Source of the DNA: Hungatella hathewayi WAL-18680
Lineage (GTDB): Bacteria; Bacillota; Clostridia; Lachnospirales; Lachnospiraceae
Reading direction: 5' to 3'
Assembly (NCBI RefSeq): GCF_000235505.1
Contig: NZ_JH379029.1
Coordinates: 261,798-325,797 of the forward strand
Length of the DNA: 64,000 nt
A model generated the notes under the pieces. That model searched no databases and had not been told where the DNA came from. It was given only the letters and a program-made list of their open reading frames with translations. Made by a program: the position numbers and the translations under genes. Below are positions 19,605-27,275 of the stretch, in pieces. The number at the start of each line of letters is the position of its first letter. Position 1 is the first letter of the stretch.

Positions 19605-20510
19605 CTATGCCGCAGCCGTTTTGTTATCTGCCCGGTTCAGCATAAATACACCACATAAAATCAACACTGCTCCCACAACTTCCTTCGCTCCAAACGTCTC
19701 ACCGAGGAACACCACACCGGCCACAATGGAAACCAGCGTAGCCAGATTGGCAAACGAGCTGGTCTGCGTTACCGGCAGATAGGTTGCCGCATAATTCATA
19801 CTGAAAAATGCTACAATGGATGACACCACGGCCAGATACAGCACAGCGCCGACAAACTCCGGGGTTTTGCATGCCTGAACACAGGCCGGCACCAGATTTC
19901 CGCCTTCCCGGGTGAACGCGATTGCCAGGAAACTGACACATCCTGCCGCAAACATGGCATAGGTCCGCTCCATCGCGGTAAAGGTATCCGAACACTTCCT
20001 GCTGAGCACCGCGTACAGGGAGCCGGAAGCAACAGCTCCCGTGAGAAACAGCACTCCCTTCACGCTCACGCCGCCGTCCCCTCCCCCGGTTACCGAAATC
20101 ACACAGACTCCGGCGACCGAGCAGAGGGCCCAGGCAAACTTATTCATACGGAATGGCTCCTTTAAAATGACGGTCGCCAGCAAAAATGTCACGGCCGGTA
20201 TCATCGCAATCATCAGTCCGGAAAAAGAGGACGTGGCATACTGAAGCCCATAATTCTCACACAGAAAGTATATCACCGGCTGACAGATACTCATGGGAAT
20301 CAGTACTCCCAGGCTCTTCCCCTTAAACCGGACCTTGAACGCTCCCAGTAAAAGCAGTACATTCAAAACAACAAATGCAACTGTAAAACGGATGGCCAGC
20401 AAAAGCACCGGGTCCACCGTCCGCAGGGCGATTTTGGAAGCCAGGAAGCTGAAGCCGAAAATCACATTTCCAAGAATTGCAAACAGAACCGCTTTTTTCA
20501 TCTTCAGCAT
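19605..20510 (-). CDS. EamA/DMT-superfamily transporter
   Basis: A 301-residue protein with ten predicted membrane helices in two EamA repeats (about 1-140 and 150-290), typical of drug/metabolite and amino-acid exporters such as RhaT/YdcZ relatives. Repeat hallmarks FSFLASKIAL and a second ASGSLYAVLSR start are visible. AGGAAAG precedes ATG 20510. It sits inside the M20/MalY operon, 32 bases before malY, so export of an amino acid or thiol product is plausible but not shown. Confidence 0.9.
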   Translation of the reverse strand: MLKMKKAVLFAILGNVIFGFSFLASKIALRTVDPVLLLAIRFTVAFVVLNVLLLLGAFKVRFKGKSLGVLIPMSICQPVIYFLCENYGLQYATSSFSGLMIAMIPAVTFLLATVILKEPFRMNKFAWALCSVAGVCVISVTGGGDGGVSVKGVLFLTGAVASGSLYAVLSRKCSDTFTAMERTYAMFAAGCVSFLAIAFTREGGNLVPACVQACKTPEFVGAVLYLAVVSSIVAFFSMNYAATYLPVTQTSSFANLATLVSIVAGVVFLGETFGAKEVVGAVLILCGVFMLNRADNKTAAA

Positions 20511-20562
20511 AGCTGTCTTTCCTGTCCTTTCCCACCGCCGCCGGATAAACCGGCAGATGCGG

Positions 20563-21726
20563 TTATCTCAAATAATCCGCCACATAGGCAGCCATAAACT
20601 CACAGCCCTTTCTAAGGGAACTTTCATCCACATTGAATTTCGTATTGTGCTGTGGCCAGCTGCATCCGATTTCCTTATTCTCCGCGCCTAAAACTCCGTA
20701 AAAACCAGGATATTTCCGAAGAATGCATCCAAAGTTATCACCGGCACAGATAGGGTCCTGCTGGGGGCTGACTACCAAACCGTCAATGCCGTCCACCAGC
20801 TCTCTCGCATGGGCAATCAGCTCCGGCTGGTTGTATACCGGCGGGATGCCTCCGCTGAAATTGCAGTCCACCTCCACGCCATAAGCCATGCCGACGCCCG
20901 CTCCAATCCTTCTGATACATTCCATCAGAGCCTCATCGCCGCCCGGTTTGTAATACCGGGTCGTACCCTTAATCGTGGCAGTGTCCGGGAAAATATTGCC
21001 CAAAGTTCCACTTTCAATCATACCTGTTGATACAACCGAGTGGTCCAGCACATCGTACATATTGCTGGGAATGGCCGACATCTTAAGCACCATGTCGCAG
21101 GCCGCCTTGATTGGCTCCCTGGTCAAATCCGGCCTGGCGCCGTGGCCGCCCTGCCCTTTCACCGTAATGGTAAATCCGCTTCCGCCCGCAAATACGGAGC
21201 CAGGTATCAGGAGAATCTCCCCCACCGGAAGTGTACTCCAGATATGCAGTCCAATCAACCGGTCCACGCCGCCGGTCCGGTCCAGATAATCCAGAACTTC
21301 CACATATCCCTTGCCAATTTCCTCCGCCGACTGAAAGATGAGCCGGACTGTCCCTTCCAGATGCTCCTTATAATCGTTCAGCACTTTCGCCACGCCAAGC
21401 AGCATGGCGATATGGGCATCATGCCCGCAGGCGTGCATCACTCCGTCACATTTGGACTTGTATGGAATATCACTCTCCTCCTGCATGGGAAGAGCGTCGA
21501 TATCCGCCCGGACGCCGATGGTTTTTGTTCCGCTTTTCCCCTGGATCGTGGCAACCAGGCCATGGTTTGGAGGCAGCTCCTCATAGGGAACCCCCATCTC
21601 GTCCAGCTGCTGCTTTATCATCCTGGAGGTGTTCTCCTCCTTGAGAGACACCTCCGGATACATATGGAAACACCGTCTCTGCTCAATCATATAGTCTTCA
21701 TACTTCTTACATAACTCACTAATCAT
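20563..21726 (-). CDS. M20 family amidohydrolase (first paralogue, distal)
   Basis: A 387-residue metal-dependent amidohydrolase of peptidase family M20D, a group that deacylates N-acyl amino acids, IAA conjugates and N-acetyl-cysteine derivatives. The dinuclear site motif MHACGHDAHIAML is near residues 95-107, QSAEEIGKGYVEV supplies the bridging/catalytic glutamate, and IGLHIW is typical. I use ATG 21726, with AAGGAG six bases upstream, instead of a 13-codon extension. It overlaps the end of the second M20 gene by eight bases. Confidence 0.93.
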   Translation of the reverse strand: MISELCKKYEDYMIEQRRCFHMYPEVSLKEENTSRMIKQQLDEMGVPYEELPPNHGLVATIQGKSGTKTIGVRADIDALPMQEESDIPYKSKCDGVMHACGHDAHIAMLLGVAKVLNDYKEHLEGTVRLIFQSAEEIGKGYVEVLDYLDRTGGVDRLIGLHIWSTLPVGEILLIPGSVFAGGSGFTITVKGQGGHGARPDLTREPIKAACDMVLKMSAIPSNMYDVLDHSVVSTGMIESGTLGNIFPDTATIKGTTRYYKPGGDEALMECIRRIGAGVGMAYGVEVDCNFSGGIPPVYNQPELIAHARELVDGIDGLVVSPQQDPICAGDNFGCILRKYPGFYGVLGAENKEIGCSWPQHNTKFNVDESSLRKGCEFMAAYVADYLR

Positions 21727-22942
21727 CGGCTTCTCCTTTCCCGCCTGCCAGAAAATCCACTGCAAATTTGGCCGTCACTGCCACGCCGCCCTGCAGCGCA
21801 TCCTCGTCAATATCAAACTTCCCGTTGTGATGTTCCGCGCCACAGCCTTTTTCTTCATTGCACACCCCGATAAAATTGAACATACAGGGGAACAGGTCGT
21901 AATAACGGCTGAACGGCTCCGAGGCAAACCATTTCACATCATGAACCAGCGATCCCTTCGGCATCATCTCCTGGATTCCCTTCTGTGACAACTGCGCCAG
22001 CTCCGGCGTATTCATAACGGGAGTTGTGATAATTCCCTGCTTTTTCCCAAAGGTAACGGTACATTCATTGACCGCCGCCACGCCTTCTGCCACCTGCTCG
22101 ATGATAGCCGCGGCCTTGTGGGATTCTTCTATATCAAAGTAACGGCAGGAACCGCCCAAAAAGGCCGAATCCGGAATAATATTGGACATATGGCCCGCCT
22201 GGAACATGCAGACAGACAGCGTCACCGTTTTGGTCACATCCAGCCTGGTGCTCCACGCCGTGTTAAGCTGGGTCACAATCTGGCTGGCTGCCACGATCGG
22301 ATTCACCGCAAGGTCCGGTCTGGAACCGTGGCCGCTCTTTCCGTTCACCGTCACCTCGATGCCGATGGCTCCCGCCATCCTGGGGCCTTCGTCCGCACAG
22401 AAGGTGCCCGCATCCATAAACGCCGTGACATGGTTTCCGTAAATAGCGTCAATCTTATGGGCAATCAGCGCCTCCGACATGACCGGCCAGCCGGTGCCCT
22501 GCTCCTCCCCTTCCTCAAAAGCGAACAGGATTTTTCCGCTAAGCTGCTCCCTGATATCACACAACACTTTCATTGCGCCCAGGGCAATCGCCATGTGGGC
22601 ATCATGCCCGCAGGCATGACAGGCTCCCGGATTGACCGACACGCAGGTCTTTGGCCCTTTTAAATTCTCCGAATCCTCATCCATAGGCAGGGCGTCAATA
22701 TCCGAGCGGATTGCCAGTGTTTTCCCAGGTCTCCCCGTGTCCAGAGTGGCAATAAAACCGGTTCCTTTCAGTTCCTGAATGGGAAGACCCAGCTTTGCAG
22801 CCTCCTCCTTTAAATATTTGGAAGTTTCAAATTCCTTTGCCGTAACCTCCGCGTATGTATGGAAATGTCTCCGCTGCTGAATCACATAGGACTCATACTC
22901 CTTCGCCTTCTCCATGATAAGCTGATTTATATCCTGATTCAT
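21719..22942 (-). CDS. M20 family amidohydrolase (second paralogue, proximal)
   Basis: A 407-residue M20D amidohydrolase, clearly homologous to its neighbour but diverged. The metal site reads CHACGHDAHMAIAL, followed by FAFEEGEEQGTGW and an IYGNHVTAF segment. The dimerisation domain is central (KSGHGSRPDLAVNP). Two paralogues side by side suggest different acyl groups or isomers of a substrate class. It is the second gene of the operon, 27 bases after the YfcC carrier. Confidence 0.93.
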   Translation of the reverse strand: MNQDINQLIMEKAKEYESYVIQQRRHFHTYAEVTAKEFETSKYLKEEAAKLGLPIQELKGTGFIATLDTGRPGKTLAIRSDIDALPMDEDSENLKGPKTCVSVNPGACHACGHDAHMAIALGAMKVLCDIREQLSGKILFAFEEGEEQGTGWPVMSEALIAHKIDAIYGNHVTAFMDAGTFCADEGPRMAGAIGIEVTVNGKSGHGSRPDLAVNPIVAASQIVTQLNTAWSTRLDVTKTVTLSVCMFQAGHMSNIIPDSAFLGGSCRYFDIEESHKAAAIIEQVAEGVAAVNECTVTFGKKQGIITTPVMNTPELAQLSQKGIQEMMPKGSLVHDVKWFASEPFSRYYDLFPCMFNFIGVCNEEKGCGAEHHNGKFDIDEDALQGGVAVTAKFAVDFLAGGKGEADD

Positions 22943-22969
22943 CTACTGCTCCTTTCTGCTATCCGCTGC

Positions 22970-24361
22970 CTATATCCCCCAGCCGATGCTCGTCAGAACA
23001 AACATCAATGCAAAGGAAAGAGCCATGAAAAAGATTACCTTCGGCAATACCCAGCGGAACCATTTATCAAAGGGTACATTGGCCATCGCACAGGAGCCCA
23101 CGGTCCATCCAAGAGCCGGGGAAATCAGGTTGGTAAAACCATCTCCAAACTGGAATGCCTGAACTGCCAGCTGTGGAGCCAGATGAAGCGTCTCCGCAAT
23201 CGGTTTGATAATCGGCACCAGGATTGCAGCCTTGGAAGTCGCCGATGGAATAAATGGGTTGATAATCGCAATGATAACGGTCATACCGATACTGGATACG
23301 GATTTTGGAAGACCCATAAGCGGTCTTGTAAGTGCATAAACTACCGTGTGGATAATATTTCCCTCTGTCATAACCAGGCTCATAACTCTGGCAAGACCGA
23401 TAACGAATCCTACGAATGCCATGTTGGCCAGGCCCTTCGCAACCGCGCCGGCCAGCTGGTCCGCGCTCATTTTCCCGATAATTCCTGCAATCACGGCACT
23501 AATCAGGCTGACTGCCACCATAAAGTTGTAAAGCCCGGCTCCGCCGCCGCCAAATAACACAATGATGAAATACTGTCCAAAGAAAATCGTCATAATCGCC
23601 GCTGTTCTCCAGGTCAGCTTGGTCTCTTTAATCAGGCTGGACTCCTCGTCTGCCGCCACAACCTGGTTCGGGTCCCATCCGGCGCCGTACATCAGAGATT
23701 TTGTTGGGTCCTTCTTTACTTTCTTAACATATCTAAGCAGGAATATCAACCCAATCACCATAAAAAGATTCATAAAGAAGAATCGGGTTCCAAAGGCTGA
23801 GTAGGCCGGCACATCCATAAGCATCTGTGTCGTCACCTGCTTGGTTGGTCCAGTACCAAATCCAATCAGTGTAGCGTATGTCGTCACGCCGATAGCGACA
23901 ATCGGGTCCAGCTTTAATTTCCTGGTAAATAAAAGACCAATCGGCACAACCGCAATCAAAGCGTCGCTTCCGCCAAAACCGCCCAGATAAACCATCAGGC
24001 AGAACAGAATGGATATCAGGATTCCCTCTCCTTTATCCTTCAGCTTGTAGATGGCCCAGTTCAAAAAGTCATCCACAGCGCCGGTCTCCAAAATAACGGC
24101 TACATTGGCCCCCATTGCCATAACCGTAAAAATGATGAGACCGGAACCGGTAAGTCCGTCTAAAAAGAGGAAGATCGCTCTCCACGGTGATACCGGCGTC
24201 TGATATCCCAGATAGGAAAATGAGTCTCCCATAATCTGGCCGGCTTCGTTGGTTCCAAACTGTCCCGCCGGAATGATGTAGGTACAGATACTGGCCAGCA
24301 AAATAAGACCGGTCATAATCCACAACAGATGCGGCATTTTAAATTTTTTCTTTTCTCTCAT
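22970..24361 (-). CDS. YfcC family carrier (DcuC-like)
   Basis: A 463-residue integral membrane protein with about 12 helices of the YfcC/DcuC (PF03606) family, which carries C4-dicarboxylates, arginine/ornithine or similar solutes. Visible landmarks are the N-terminal MPHLLWIMTGLILLAS helix, GGFGGSDALIAVVPIG and the C-terminal INPFIPSATSKAAILVPI. It is the first gene of the seven-gene operon and probably imports the substrate for the M20 enzymes. GGAGGG is at 24374-24369, eight bases before the ATG. Confidence 0.9.
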   Translation of the reverse strand: MREKKKFKMPHLLWIMTGLILLASICTYIIPAGQFGTNEAGQIMGDSFSYLGYQTPVSPWRAIFLFLDGLTGSGLIIFTVMAMGANVAVILETGAVDDFLNWAIYKLKDKGEGILISILFCLMVYLGGFGGSDALIAVVPIGLLFTRKLKLDPIVAIGVTTYATLIGFGTGPTKQVTTQMLMDVPAYSAFGTRFFFMNLFMVIGLIFLLRYVKKVKKDPTKSLMYGAGWDPNQVVAADEESSLIKETKLTWRTAAIMTIFFGQYFIIVLFGGGGAGLYNFMVAVSLISAVIAGIIGKMSADQLAGAVAKGLANMAFVGFVIGLARVMSLVMTEGNIIHTVVYALTRPLMGLPKSVSSIGMTVIIAIINPFIPSATSKAAILVPIIKPIAETLHLAPQLAVQAFQFGDGFTNLISPALGWTVGSCAMANVPFDKWFRWVLPKVIFFMALSFALMFVLTSIGWGI

Positions 24362-24407
24362 AGGTATTCCCTCCTAAAACCATCAGTGAGTTTCTAAATT
24401 ATTAAGT

Positions 24408-24480
24408 TGCTTAACAGTAGCGGGACAAAATTGCTCCCCGCCGCTATCAGGAAGCAATTAAGTATATGAATCGTTAAGCA
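24408..24480 (-). promoter_or_regulatory. Structured leader with possible pseudoknot, upstream of YfcC
   Basis: In the transcript sense TGCTTAAC (24480-24473) pairs with GTTAAGCA (24415-24408). Inside, AATTGCT (24459-24453) can pair with AGCAATT (24435-24429) and TAGCGG (24446-24441) with CCGCTA (24423-24418). These two helices interleave, so they form a compact pseudoknot or exclude one another. The outer arm also contains the palindrome TTAAG-TTG-CTTAA (plus-strand sense), which could instead be a protein operator. Confidence 0.4.
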
Positions 24481-24498
24481 CCTTTACTATGTGATTAA

Positions 24499-24527
24499 AG
24501 AATAACACCTGTTGTGCACTTTGTCAA
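24499..24527 (-). promoter_or_regulatory. Promoter of the YfcC-M20-MalY operon
   Basis: Minus strand TTGACA (24527-24522), 17-base spacer, TATTCT (24504-24499). The predicted start of transcription is about 12 bases before the structured leader. Confidence 0.65.
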
Positions 24528-24594
24528 TATCTGTTTCCATATTTCCATTAAAAATATTCATTTTCACAATGCGTTACTTTTATCCGTTTTATAT

Positions 24595-25086
24595 TCAGGT
24601 ATTTTTGCTCTCTTTTACATCAATTGCGAAGGTTTCATTTAGCTTTTTTTGTATGGAGATGTATTTTTTTAGGTCTTCTTCAGAAAATTCTTTTAGATTA
24701 TTGAAACTTCTCTTATAACAGGCCTGTTCAAACCGGTCGTGCTCCTCATAAATCTTCCAGCCGGATTCCGTCAAAAACAATTGATATTCCCGGTTATTCT
24801 CGGGATTGCGAATCTGCTCAATCCAGTCCTTTTTTCTCAGTTTTCGAATCAGCTGGGAACAGGCGCTTGGCGTCTTTGTCAAAAGAGCCGCAATCTCCGC
24901 CGCAGTGATCCCCGGATTCTTCCCCACAATATGAATAATCTGCGATTCCGCCTGGTACATCGTCTCCGTCCCATAGTTGTGCGGTATGGAATCATATTCC
25001 AGAATCAGCCGGCACCCTTCATCCAACTGGTTAATCATATCACAGTATAAGCAATATCTCTCTTCGGCCTTCTCCCTGTCGTCCAT
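24595..25086 (-). CDS. MarR family transcriptional regulator
   Basis: A 163-residue winged-helix regulator. The MarR core spans about residues 50-125, with ITAAEIAALLTKTPSACSQLIRKLRKKDWIEQ as recognition region and the wing NPENNREYQLFLTESG. I chose ATG 25086 because GGGAGG lies six bases upstream; the longer frame is not family-like. It follows the MFS gene of the glycyl-radical operon and precedes the YfcC operon, so it could control either. MarR proteins usually release DNA on binding a small aromatic or oxidised ligand. Confidence 0.88.
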   Translation of the reverse strand: MDDREKAEERYCLYCDMINQLDEGCRLILEYDSIPHNYGTETMYQAESQIIHIVGKNPGITAAEIAALLTKTPSACSQLIRKLRKKDWIEQIRNPENNREYQLFLTESGWKIYEEHDRFEQACYKRSFNNLKEFSEEDLKKYISIQKKLNETFAIDVKESKNT

Positions 25087-25172
25087 GGTAATCCTCCCTT
25101 GTCTTTCCTTATCCATTTTAGCAGATAAACGATAAACGGACAACCCCAAGAGACGGAACGGTGTGATTATCT

Positions 25173-26378
25173 CTACACTTTCACGTTTTGAGCCCCTCGA
25201 ATCTGTATCTCCCAAATTACTTGCCGGATAACAAGGTATGCTCCCGGTACGGATATCAGAAAATATACCGCTCCTATATTAACTTCCTCAAAAGACAACA
25301 TCAGATTCAACACCGCCGGTACAATGTGAAATCCCCCCACGGAAAGTATTAAAAATGCCGTGGACCGCACTTCCGGCTCTACGTCTCTCCCTACCATGGA
25401 TGTCTGGATCCCAAGCGTCATACCACAGACAATCCCATGAATTCCAGCCAGCAAAAACACCACCCAGTAGGAATCTGTAACCGACATCATCCCCCACCGG
25501 ACCATACACAAGAATACCGCCAGTAGAAAAATCCGATTTTCCTTCCCCCTCAAGTCCATTCGGTCCGCCACCGTCAGAAACACAATTTCCATCACCACTG
25601 TGATAAACGGCAGCGCACTGATTATCTCCGTCGGCGCCTCCATGTCCATCAGTATTGTCTGTATCCCATAATTAGACGCTGATGTAAGGACTCCATATAC
25701 GGTAAATGACAATATCATGATGGTCAAAAACTGGCGGTTATGTATCAGTCTAATCAGTTGTCCCAACAGATGGTCTTCCGCTTTCTCCACACGTTCCACC
25801 TGGACTTCCTTGGACCGTTTTCCAATCTCAGGCAGAGTTCCAAATAGACCTCCGGCCACCAGTGCAAGAACCGCGCCCAAAATCAGAATACCATCAAGCC
25901 CAGCACTGCCCACCAGTACCGGTGCCACCAGACCGGTAAACGCATATCCGATGGTACCCCACTTTCGAATTCTTCCGTATTTTACTTCCTTGGTATTGAC
26001 CAGATGAAGCAGATATTCCTCCTGCATGCCCGAACATGGCAGTGTCAGAATATTCCGTATTAGATTTAAAATAAAAAATAGTGTAAAATCTTTGACTACA
26101 AGCATCAGAAAAATCAGGCCCGCGTTCAAAAATTGAATCACACTACTGAACGCCACAAGCCGCTTTCCCGCATCCAGCACTCTTCCCCAGGGAATACAGG
26201 TACAGGCTGCCAGAAGGGGAGTGACACCGGCAACCAGTCCCACCTGGCTGCTCTGATATCCTTTTCCCTGAACTAGAAGCACCACAAGCATACTGTTTAT
26301 CAGTGTGCCGGATATTGTAGAGATAAACAGCGCCTGCTCAAATCTTCTATCAGCGCCCTCCCATTGCCCTCTTTCCAT
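25173..26378 (-). CDS. MFS transporter
   Basis: A 401-residue protein with 12 predicted membrane helices, of the MFS_1-like group related to sugar/nucleoside and phenylpropionate symporters. The conserved loop between helices 2 and 3 reads PWGRVLDAGKR, and a large charged loop (GKRSKEVQVERVEKAEDH) separates the halves. The start at 26378 is my best guess because the helix pattern begins there and it leaves 20 bases after the activase gene; the ribosome binding site is weak (AGGGAAGAG), so the start is uncertain. It probably imports the substrate of the glycyl radical enzyme. Confidence 0.85.
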   Translation of the reverse strand: MERGQWEGADRRFEQALFISTISGTLINSMLVVLLVQGKGYQSSQVGLVAGVTPLLAACTCIPWGRVLDAGKRLVAFSSVIQFLNAGLIFLMLVVKDFTLFFILNLIRNILTLPCSGMQEEYLLHLVNTKEVKYGRIRKWGTIGYAFTGLVAPVLVGSAGLDGILILGAVLALVAGGLFGTLPEIGKRSKEVQVERVEKAEDHLLGQLIRLIHNRQFLTIMILSFTVYGVLTSASNYGIQTILMDMEAPTEIISALPFITVVMEIVFLTVADRMDLRGKENRIFLLAVFLCMVRWGMMSVTDSYWVVFLLAGIHGIVCGMTLGIQTSMVGRDVEPEVRSTAFLILSVGGFHIVPAVLNLMLSFEEVNIGAVYFLISVPGAYLVIRQVIWEIQIRGAQNVKV

Positions 26379-26398
26379 ATTGCCATCAATTCTCTTCC

Positions 26399-27268
26399 CT
26401 ATAAGATTTTTTCTTCCCACTGTTTCTTCAATGAAGCATCCACATCTTCCAGTTCTTTTAAACTGTAATCCTTCCCCAGAGAGTCCCATTTGGTCTTACC
26501 AAGTGAGTGATACGCCATAATCTCTACCTGACGGATATTCGGGTATAACTGCTTCCATTGCCGGATCGTACTGAAATGCTCTTCCGTATCATTTAACCCC
26601 GGAATCACTGGGCACCGCAGTATCACTGGTTTATCCACGGATGCCAGATATGACAGGTTCTCCTGCACCTTTTCATTGGTATGCCCCGTCAACTCCTCAT
26701 GTTTTTTGGCCCCCGTTGCTTTATAATCAAGCAAAAACAAATCCACCGCTTCTGCCAGCTCCCTGAATTTATCTCCTGCCACAATTCCATTTGTCTCAAT
26801 ACAGGTATGAAGACCGGAAGATTTACACAGCCTTAAAAGCTCCATGAGAAAATCAAACTGCACCGTCGGTTCTCCGCCCGATATGGTAACGCCGCCCCCT
26901 GAGCTTTCATAGTAGACCCGGTCCTTCAAAACCTCCACCACCACTTCCTCAGCCGACATCTCCCTGCCAAATATCTTCAGACACTGCTCCGGACACTCTG
27001 TAATGCAGGCCCCGCAGGCTTTACATTTGGAAAAGTCTACCTTGTGGCCTTCTGCCGTCATCCTATGTGCCCCTGTGGGGCAGGCCGAAACACAGGCCCC
27101 ACAGGAAACACATTGCGCTCTGTTATAGGAAAGCTGGGGAGAAACCGTAAAGGATTCCGGGTTATGACACCAGAGACACCGGATATTACATCCTTTTAAA
27201 AACACGGTAGTCCGTATTCCCGGTCCGTCATGTACGCTGAATTTCTGAATATCAAATACAATTCCCAT
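26399..27268 (-). CDS. Glycyl-radical enzyme activating enzyme (radical SAM)
   Basis: A 289-residue activase that uses S-adenosylmethionine to place a glycyl radical on its partner enzyme. The radical SAM cluster motif CNIRCLWC gives Cys27, Cys31 and Cys34. Two ferredoxin-type [4Fe-4S] motifs follow (CVSCGACVSACP, CKACGACITECP), the architecture of activases for dehydratase-type enzymes, unlike the short PFL activase. SGGEPTVQ is the SAM-binding GGE region. The start is ATG 27268, with AGGAG a few bases upstream, eight bases past the stop of the partner gene. Confidence 0.95.
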   Translation of the reverse strand: MGIVFDIQKFSVHDGPGIRTTVFLKGCNIRCLWCHNPESFTVSPQLSYNRAQCVSCGACVSACPTGAHRMTAEGHKVDFSKCKACGACITECPEQCLKIFGREMSAEEVVVEVLKDRVYYESSGGGVTISGGEPTVQFDFLMELLRLCKSSGLHTCIETNGIVAGDKFRELAEAVDLFLLDYKATGAKKHEELTGHTNEKVQENLSYLASVDKPVILRCPVIPGLNDTEEHFSTIRQWKQLYPNIRQVEIMAYHSLGKTKWDSLGKDYSLKELEDVDASLKKQWEEKIL

Positions 27269-27275
27269 CGTTCTC

